Below, piece by piece: positions 51,901 through 61,600 of a stretch of DNA of 64,000 bases (positions within the stretch are counted from its first letter, which is position 1; each line of letters opens with the position of its first letter). A program made the position numbers and the translations under genes. The DNA lies in assembly GCA_036571765.1 (NCBI GenBank), contig BROE01000028.1, positions 5,745,203 through 5,809,202 of the forward strand, read 5' to 3'. This stretch comes from Plecoglossus altivelis (lineage: Eukaryota > Chordata > Actinopteri > Osmeriformes > Plecoglossidae). Below the pieces are notes generated by a model. It was not told the origin of the DNA. It was given only the letters and a program-made list of their open reading frames with translations, and ran no database searches.

Positions 51901-54900
51901 TGCCAATGACCCCACCCCCCCCCAACCCCGCCCCCTCTTCGACTGTCTTGGACACCTCCATCTGGTTGTTCATTTTGGCTAAAGCCTGCTGTTAACGGAA
52001 GAGAACACTCGATCCCGGTTTCATTTTGTGGGGCTTCTCCGTCTAAAGCCAGGATGACATTTCCTCTCTCTGCCTCCACGTATCTGGGCTCTGGAACACC
52101 CTCCTCCCTCCTTCCCTCCTCCCCCCCCCTCCCTCCTCCTCCTCCCGACCTCGCTTCCTGAGAGTGACTTTGTCAACCCTCATGCCTCGACTCCTTCCCT
52201 CCATTCTTCAAAGCCACCCGCCCCCCCAACACACACACGCATACACACACACTCACTCACACACACTCACACGCTCTCCGTGTCTATCGGACATCCGTCT
52301 TCTGTCAGCGATCCCCAGTCCATCAAAAAAAGCTCACATTTCAAAAAGGACCTTATCTCCGGCGCTGCCTGGTGAGCCGGCATGGGTGAGGTACCCCCTC
52401 CCTCCCCCCCCCCCCCGCCTCTCCCCCGCCCCCTATCATCCTCCGGGAAACAACCCCACTGCATTCCACATCTGCTGGTGGATATCTGTCAGGAAGGGTT
52501 TGGCACGTCGACGCTGAGCAGCTCACGGGTAGCTCTGAAACCCGCATACGTGAACTGTGAAACCCCTGCGAACTACCCGAACCCCAGCATCGGGTACTTA
52601 AGGGCTCGGGAGAGGAAGAGCAGCAAAGTCATGCTCACTTTCTCGGCTTCCTTTGAACTTTCAGCTGCCCCTCCCTCCTCCCCCACGCTCCGATCACTCT
52701 CTTTGAAGGAAAAAAAAAAAGAAACGGACAATATCCCAGCCCCTCGCTCACGCACGCCCCCGTTCTGTGCATCTACGATGTCCTGGTCTTCTTCACTACG
52801 GCGTTTGTCGCTCCATATAGTCCTTCCCGACGTCTTCATCCCCTCGCAGAATTTAATTTAAACGGACAGGTTTGTCCAATTAGGCGAGGCGGCAAGCGTT
52901 CAGAACAAGCCCATTAGCTAATAGCAGCCATTGTTCAAGCGAGCGGACTCCAATGCACTTGGAGACATCCCTCCAACCCAACATAGCAGATGTCCCAAAA
53001 GCAATATGTGTTCAGTGACCCAGCGTTGGGAGTAAACGCTTCATATGTATTTCGCCAGTCATACGGGAAGCTAGGCCGACGCATGGAACGGTTAGTGCGT
53101 GCGTGCGTGTCAGTAGCTCTGGTCACATGACGGCCACTCCTGGTAAATGTCCCATGATCCCTTGGGGTTGAAGGGCTGCCGCCTGCTCATTATTATCCTG
53201 GTCATTTGGCTCTTGGTACATCGGCACACATTAGTCGGCCAACTAATGAAGCAGTCCTCAGTGGAGATCTGTTGTCTGTCTAATCCCCCCCCCTTGGCCA
53301 AGGGCCATTAGCATCCTCTCTTACCCTCTCTCTCTTTCTCTCTATCTGTCTCCCTTTCTGTCTCTTCATCAGTTTAGGGCTTTTTTTGGTTGTTGTTTGC
53401 GTCCTAGGTCTTTGTTTTTCAGTTCTCGACTTCCATTTATTTCTCCCCTCCACTCCTCTCTTTTCATCCCTCACTTTCTCTCTCTCCTCCCTGCAATTAG
53501 TTGCTTGGATTTCTCTCTCACACCAGGATAATACTGCAGGCGTCTCACACACACATTCGCTCACATTAATCAACCTGCATTAGGACCACCCTCTACTCGC
53601 TATGATGGCTTCTCCCAGCTCCCTGAACACACACAAACACACGTACTGTAGCCCCCCCCCCCACCCCCAATGCGATGAATGACATCTGGAGACAGATGAT
53701 CTCTACAACCCCCCACCCCCCCCCCCCCTCCCCCTGTGTTTAATTAGTCGCAGCCACAGATCAATTAGGTGGGTCGCCTTGCCATCTCTCACAGTGCGCA
53801 CATCGCCCCATCCCAGGGGTGGGAGGGACCACGCCGTGTTTGACAATCGCATATGCTTCCCCCTCTGCTCGTGCCCCCCCCCCACCACACACACCACCCT
53901 GCCTCCCCCCACCCTCCCCCTGCTATCTAAACCAGCATCGGGAGAAGGGAAGGAGAACTGTCCCAGGGTCGCTGTAAACAAACTCGACGGGTATGGTTGT
54001 GGCGAGGGTGGACATGCTTGGACTCGGCCATTCCCTCGGCCCGCACTCATGATATCCGGCTCTGGACTTGTGTCGAGTTCCTGACTCCTGGAAAACCAGC
54101 AGCCTCCCCTTCCCCCGTGCTAACTACAATGGTGCGGTCCACCTAGCTTAAATATAAAGCACCATGAATGCAGAATATAAGGGTATTAGTTGTAGCTCTT
54201 CACCAAAAAATGGGCCGTTTTGTCTTTTGATATATGGGTGGTTTTCCTGATTTCCTTTCCTGTTGAGATCTCTCTCTCTTCAGTAGCCTAGCAGGCAACC
54301 TTCACCAGCTCAGGTGAACACACCGCCATCAATCTATCACCCTCCATCGGACTGCAGCCGTGTTCCTTAAGCTACCAAGAATCTTCTCTTCTCAAGCAGA
54401 CTTTGAACTGTCAGAAGTCGTTCCTTAGGATCCAGACCATCAAACAGCAAGCCTGTGAAGCCCTCAACCCCCGTATTCAGATGCTTGTCCACGCTTTTCA
54501 CTCTCACCAACTTGGACAAAAGAGTCTTTCAGGATTACTTACATACTTTTTCTCTTTTTTGAGGGGAGGGGGGGTGAAGTATAAGCCTTTTTTGCCTTTT
54601 CCTTTCTCCATCCCTCTCCCATGCCACTCCCCCCTAAACATTGGTTGTGAAAGCTGGGAGATAATAAATCAGTTTCTTATCCTTCCGTCCACATTTTCGA
54701 CCACGAAAGTCTGGGCTTTGATAGAAGAGTTTCAGTCAGGCTGGAGAGTTGGACACCCACGGCAACAAAAACAGCCCATTCAACCTCATGCTGATTGGAA
54801 CTTGCTGGAAGGAGGTAGGGTCCAAATGGGAAGAAATGCGTGGCCTACTTTTCCCGCTTGACTGTCAGTCTACCCTTCCAACATTCAGGGCTGAACGATG

Positions 54901-55589
54901 AGAAAGAACTCAATAATTCAGGATGGTTGAAGATCACTATTACACCTGTTATAAAAACTGACAATACAACATTTACATGGGTCGAAGGTCGTGAAAAGGT
55001 CATCGAAATAACCAACCTCTGTTTCCTTTGGATGTCTGGCCTTTTATGTTTCTGTTTGAATTAGGGTCTTTCTGTTGCTTCTTATTTCAGCATTCCTTTA
55101 AACTGTTTATTCTTTCCTTTCTTTTTTATGTTTGCTATCCTTCACAGATTCTGGGCTAAGCAGTCCTCTCAGTGAAGCCGATTTTGACTATGAAAGTTAG
55201 TCCCTATGCATTTGTGCTTGTCTTCTCGCATTATTTTTTGGCGTTTCTAGCACTGCCCACCCACGTCCCATTGACAAATGCCTCAATTTATTTGCATTGA
55301 TTAATTTCATTTAATCGTTTTTTTTTTTCCCACACACAGCAAATGTTCAGCACTAATTTCCTTATTTCCTGGGCTGTTTATTTCCGTCGACTTTTGAGTT
55401 TTTCGGGACTCCAGTTTGAATGTTCACTCAACGCTGTTGGCCGCGCCATTAATCCACTGTGCGCAACCTCTGCATTCGCTGCTGATGTAGAGATGGGTTT
55501 TAACAGGAGCCCCCCCCCTCGCTCACACAAACCATTTTCCTCACACAAGCCCATCTCCATTTCTCAGCCCCCCCCCCCCCACCCACCCA

Positions 55590-55633
<44 letters not shown>

Positions 55634-58600
55634 CCACCACTGCTGTTCCTATTCCAATCTGAACTGACTGGGTTTTTCTGCAGTCGAAGATAACGAGCAG
55701 AATTAATTAAAGCCGCCGCAAACAATGGTTCGACATTTGATCGCCTCCCCGGCTGAAAGGGAGCAACAAGGGGAGAGAGAGAGATAGGGAGAGAGAGCGA
55801 TAGAGAGAGATATAGGGAGAGAGAGAGGGTGAGGGTGAAAGAGAGAGAGGGTGAGAGGGAGAGAGAGAGAGAGAGAGGGAGAAAGAGAGAGAGAAAAATA
55901 CGGGTTTGATCATTTTCTCTCTTTTTTTCCCTCCTTTTTCGTTGGCTCTTGGAAACACATTGAGACAGTCTCCCTTTTATATGTAAATAAACATATATAA
56001 ACAGGCTCCGGGTGAATCGGCAAAGCTTTTTAAAAGTGTGATTATTCTCCAGTCGGATCAACGGCAGATTGGAGATTGGAAAATGTGTAATTAGACACTA
56101 GTGTTGCTGTGTTCATTGATCTCGCTGTTGATTGCTGGTAAGACGGGGGGAAAGACTTCATATTGGAAGAAAAAAGGCGGCAGGAGGGGGCGGATTGAAA
56201 GGGGGGGCGGCGGGTGGGGGTGGGGGGGGGAGTCGAATAACAAACTTGTCCTTGAGAGACTTTGCATGAGATTGGGCTGCGCCAAAGCCTCGTTTAGAAA
56301 TGGAATATCCTTTGTGCAAACACACGCACAAAATGCGACGCCGTGTACCGTCTGTAAATGAGAGGACGACGGCGAGGGGAGGGAAACACACGGAGGTCTT
56401 GGGCAGCTCGAGAGGGACGCCGTCCGCCGTGCGCGGTTCAGAGGAGGGGGGGTCGAACACAGGACAGCAGGGGGGAGGGCGGCGTGCAAATACTTGCGCA
56501 GGTGCTGAGGACGTTCCCAGAAGGTTTGATGGCGATCAAGAAGCTGCGGCAGTGCCGTTATACATTTTTTAGGAAACCTTTACTGCAATGCATTGTGGGA
56601 AGTATGCTTACATGAAAACGTGCCAACCATGTTTTCCATAAAACAAGGAAATACATTCCTCGCAATGATTAATTTGGATTTTTGGCGATGATTGGCATTC
56701 CTGTTCTTTGTCCTTTTTGATAGGATGAGGTAGTTAATATGCGTCACCTTTCGTTCGTAGACTGACTCTAAAACCAAACGATCTCCTAGAATAGATCTCG
56801 CCCGTGCTAATATGACAGAATAAAATAGACTGATGATAGGAACTTGGAAGAAGTAATATTAATGTGTGTTCTGAGGGTGTGTGTGCACACTGTCAACACA
56901 CACTGTGAACAGCCAAACACAAATTCTTTTGATCTCTCATGCTAACAAGCATCTCTTGGCCTGTTCAAGGGAAAATGAAGTAGGCACCTTCATTAGCATT
57001 CCCAGCGTTTATTTAGCTGCTTAGCCGATACCTTTTCCCTTTGAGTTTGAAGAAAGTGAAACGATAACCCAAGTTAATTTACCCCAAAAAAGGAAGTCAA
57101 TTTGTTTGCTTTTCGATCAACGTACCCTCCGACAATAACTAATAACCGCTCATTCCCCAAAGAGATCCATAGAGAATTAGTGGAGTTTGCTAATTCTGAA
57201 ACGGATGCATTGGTAAAAGAAAGAAACAAATTAAACGGCTGTGTTCACATACTTTTTACTGGGAGGAATTGATATGTTCTCCAATCTTGTACATTCTTAA
57301 CCTTCAATAGAAAAAAAAAACATTCGATTTCAACAATAATTGTGTTACCATGCCTTTGGTGATCTCAATTGCGATCCTTTTTTATATTTAGCACTCAATT
57401 ATTTACTTATCTTTGTCCGTGTGTTCTGTCCAATCATTGTAACGTATAGAAGTCATTCCCTCTAACAAAGATATTACATGTCATGTAACCGGCATGGCTA
57501 ATTGGAGTGACGCGGGCGGGTGTCAGGTTTCCCTCCTTAACGCGACCCGGTCGTCTGCCTGTCCTCCTCGGTGTGGCCTGAACACTCCCCGCTGAAAGGG
57601 AAATTGAGGATGGTTAATGTGATTATGCCAATTTTCACGCTCAATTAAGCCTCTGCGAACTTTTATTGTGAAGGGACGTCAGCCTCTCCGCGACTTTTGA
57701 CCTTCCGTCGGCAGAGACCCGAGCCTTCAAAAGCCCTTTCTAAAAATAGGACAGCGTTAAGCATTTGCCAGGCGATCTCAAGGGACAGGGGAACAATATA
57801 GAAGTGCCACCGTATTCCATTACATGGCCAGAATTATGGCCCTAAATGGATTATCTTAGCTGGAGAGTACGCAGCACTTTTTTGGAGAGCTGGGTTGTGT
57901 TTTGAATGTTGAGCTTGGTGTGGAGATCCATTTCACCATTTGCTAGATTGTTTGAACTGTGAGGGGGGAACAAAAATGTATATACATTATTTATATGTCC
58001 TGACTGTTAAAAAAAAAAAGCGCAATACTTTGAGCAAGTCAATCCTTTGAGCAAGTCAAGGGGAAAAGGGTTCAGGTTTTGCGTCTGAGGGAGGCGCGGG
58101 GCAGAGCAAAGGGCTTCTGCGAAGGGACACCAGCAGTCATGCTTGCTTGGCCTTGCCTTGGCTGGAGTGGAGCAGCTCTCACTTACGCGTCACTCACGCT
58201 CACCCCCCCCCCCCCCCTCCAACAACCGACCAAACCCAAACTGACTCCCCCTCCCATCCCCTCTCCCACCTCCCCCTCCCCCCCAGGCCAGGGCTCTGAG
58301 TTGTTGAAAATACTACAAGCCTAATGTTTCCAACAGTCATTAGGAGTTGGTACAACTGTCTGTAAGAAGATAGCTTTCAAATAGCCAATGACACCCGCAT
58401 AATATACCCATTCGATATATTTGCCTGCGTATACTCTGAAATGTTTTGACAATCGTTTGTGTGCTGTCGTCCAAGTCAATGGCTCACATGGTAGAAATAT
58501 TAGCTTATACCCCCGCAATAGCATACATGTAGAGTATTGTTTTGGTATTTGTATGCGCGGAGGCTTTCGTCTGTTAACGCTGCATTAAATCAGCCCCAAC

Positions 58601-61600
58601 TGCGTAACTTTCTTTTGTAGTGTTTTTTCTATCCTTTTCTTATTATTTGGCCATCAGAACCTGAAATTTGTCGACTTGTCTCTTGTTGGCAAGCTATTAG
58701 ATGCTATGTCTCTGGGTAGAAAGGAACAATAATTGGTCTGGGGACTCTGTCACACCATTGCAATCACCCATTGGTCCTCCTTTATTTGAGAATGTAGCTT
58801 GTACACTTTGAGACCCAGGGGAATAAAAGCAAGCATGCTGAATACGAATTCTGAGCTCTGGCCTGGTCTAACATCACCCAATCCATCAGATCATACAGAA
58901 TTCTAGAATGTTCTGTGGTTTCACCCCTCACGTTTTCCTCCACACCCCCCTCTGTCAGCAGAAATCCCTTTACCCACAATCCCTTTTGCCTTCACCATTT
59001 CTACCTCAGAGAGGCATAGCCCCTCTCTTCTGAAGCCAAGGCAGCCGGAATAACAAACGTTCTCTCTGTGTGTCCTTCCTCCTTGATTTTCTCTCTGTCT
59101 CTCTTTCACTCTTGTCTCTCTCTGTATCTCTTTTTTCTCTCTCTCTCTCTCTCTCTCTCCCTCTCTCTCTCCACTCTCTCTCTCTCTCTCCGTGGTGAGC
59201 AGGCATGATGAACCATCCCCCTATCCCCATTTCGGAGCTGGCGGAACACACCGATCTACTCAAGGCCAACGACAACCTGAAGCTTTCCCAGGAGTATGAG
59301 GTGAGCAGGCCGGGGTCAGGGGTCACTCAGGTATCAAGGTTGGCCCGCCAGTCAGCTCTGCACACAAGTCGTTGATGGCCGACAACTGAAAAATCAATAG
59401 AAAAGTGAGCCGCCATTATAGGGTTTGACGTAGTGTGAAGTCGGTGTTGCAGAAAAAATTGCCATTCTGAGAGAGTTCCTTTAAGGTCTCAGAACAGCGA
59501 GCAGGCGAGCTCCCCTTGACTTCCAGTCGACTGGTGATCATTAAAAGTCCTCCTCGAAGCTCAGCGCTCCATGGTTGATGTGTGCCGAGTTAGCCCCGCG
59601 GATGCCATCTCTCGCTCCCCCTCCCTCTCTGGCGCGGGGGGCGAGCTGCGCTGTGTCGCGCCTCAGAGCATGGCAGGTTATAAATGAACCAACCGCTGAT
59701 TAGAGATCAGTAGAGCTGAATCAGCCCTCGTTTGCATACAGCAATATCCCTCACCCGCTGCCGCTAAATCACCTTGCCCTGTCGTCCAGCGGCAGTGAAG
59801 AACCACCTGGAGCCAGGAGAAAATGGGCACCCGGGTGCCAACCGCAGGAGACCCATGGCAATGCTAGCTGCTCAGTGCTTGGATAATGACTTTTTGTGGT
59901 GATACAGTATTTCTCTGTATCTATTATGCATAAATATGGATCGGGCTGCGTACCAAATAGATATCCCTTCATGCCCAAGCTCAAGAGAGAATATTGAGTG
60001 TGCAGGTTTTGGGGCGTGGAAGGACGGGGGGGGGGGGGTGGGGGGGGGGGGGGGGCGGGGGAAGAGAGAAAGAGAGAGGGAAGGGTCTTTGCCAAAGTTG
60101 ACAACTCAACACAACCAAAAGTTCTAATTACTTGGCTCTGGGAAAATTGTGTTTTGCCCAGCTTTGCACTCTCTCCGTCTCTGTCTCCATTTCCGTCTTT
60201 CTCTGCCCCATGGATCCCCAACCCCTCCCTTTCCCCCCCTAAAAAAAAAGAAGATCAAATTAAATGGAGAAGTGTAATTTTAATTCGGTTATTTTCTTGA
60301 TGAATGACTGCTAGTCTGGGACACCCCGCTTTGCCAAGCGAGGCTCCTCTCAGGCCTGAGTGATTGTTTTTTTACTGGGTGGGAAGGGAGTTGGAGGGGA
60401 AGAGAGAGGGAAGGCAGGAAAGAAAGGAGTAGGGAAGGAGGGAGGCAGAAAAGGGGGCTTGGGGAATGATTGGAAAGGCAGGCTTCTCGTTCGGACTGGG
60501 CGGACCAAACATGGAGAGAGAGAGGGAAGACGGAGATTTCCAGGATGCCGTTGGAGACAAGGGAGCGAGAGTAGTTGAAGGCATGTCGTCATTACAGACT
60601 AATCCAGCCCTGCACTGCAGACTGGAAGAGGGTGGAAGAGATCTACTGATAGCACTTAGCGACGCCATTCCGTTAAACCCCGCCTTCTCCTGATGGGAGC
60701 CGTCACTCACCACGGATGCAACACCTGGGAGTGGAGATCAGAAGAGGGGGAGGGGGCGTGGCCGGGATCAATTGAAGAACGCTTACTCACTCAAAAACTT
60801 GGGAGATAAGACACGGACAAACAGATACGTGCTCACACTCACGGGTTGCTTCTACAGGAACCCGCTACTCAGGGAAAACAGACAAATGGAGAGAGAGTAG
60901 AAGAAGACAGCTAGAGAATGGGTGGGGGGCGGGGGGTGGCAGTGTGTATGGGGGCGGGGTGGGTGAATGAAAGGTAGAGGCAGGGAGAAGGAGAAAGGGA
61001 GGGGGGGGGTTGCTTGAGAGAGAGATTGGACGTCTATTTGAGGAGGATCCATGTGCGGCTAGGTTGGTATTTCACTGGTAATGATTGCGAGTAAACGGTT
61101 ACATCAGGCTTCCATTTGGACTTTATTTAGCCCCAATCTCCATTCTGTCTATTCTATCCCTGCGCCGAGACGAGGTCCTAACCGAAAACATCCTTCAAGC
61201 CTGCGCCAGGAGTGGGCCGCCAGCGCCTCGCAGCCAACGCTGAATAATAATGGAATACTAAATTACCCTGACAAGGGAATAGAATATTTATCTGGAATTC
61301 TCGTTTTTCCAAAAGCGCAGGCTGCATTCATCTTTCAAGCGGCGAGGCCTCGACTTCTGAGAACGACCAGGGCCATTTCCCCATTCAATTCTCTTTTCCC
61401 CCGCGGGGGAAGACCTGCCCCTTATATAAATATTTGTATTAGTATTATGGTCTGTCTACATTAATGATGATGATAAAGTAGAGTATGTAGGAGTTCATAT
61501 TTCAAAGTGGGTACGAAATAGCTGTAATGGTTTTGCCTGACTTTTTTGTTGCTTTTTCCCCCCCCCTTTCCTTCTCTGCCTAATTCTGTTTCCGCATGTT

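Larger units (their letters stand above)
50452..52240. repeat. tandem duplication, copy 2 (about 1789 bp)
   Basis: A repeat of 48704-50451 in the same orientation, about 41 bp longer. The offset is 1748 bp at the left boundary and 1760 bp at the juxtamembrane exon. The differences are mostly one- or two-base insertions in CA, CT, C and A runs (for example near 50725-50745, 50970-50995, 51540-51575 and 52080-52150). The coding parts look unchanged. The copy ends in the same AACACACACACGC run, after which new sequence follows. Confidence 0.95.
55196..59202 (+). other. 4.0-kb intron before the wedge exon
   Basis: No coding exon is supported. It contains a C-run plus (CA)n block (55568-55632), a (GA)n block (55766-55897), a G-rich stretch (56170-56232), unique AT-rich sequence (56600-58000) and a very long (CT)n tract before the acceptor. 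Confidence 0.8.

Noticed and set aside
55564..56061. Reverse open frame of 165 residues
   Set aside because: It is made of the (GA)n and (CA)n repeats read on the other strand.
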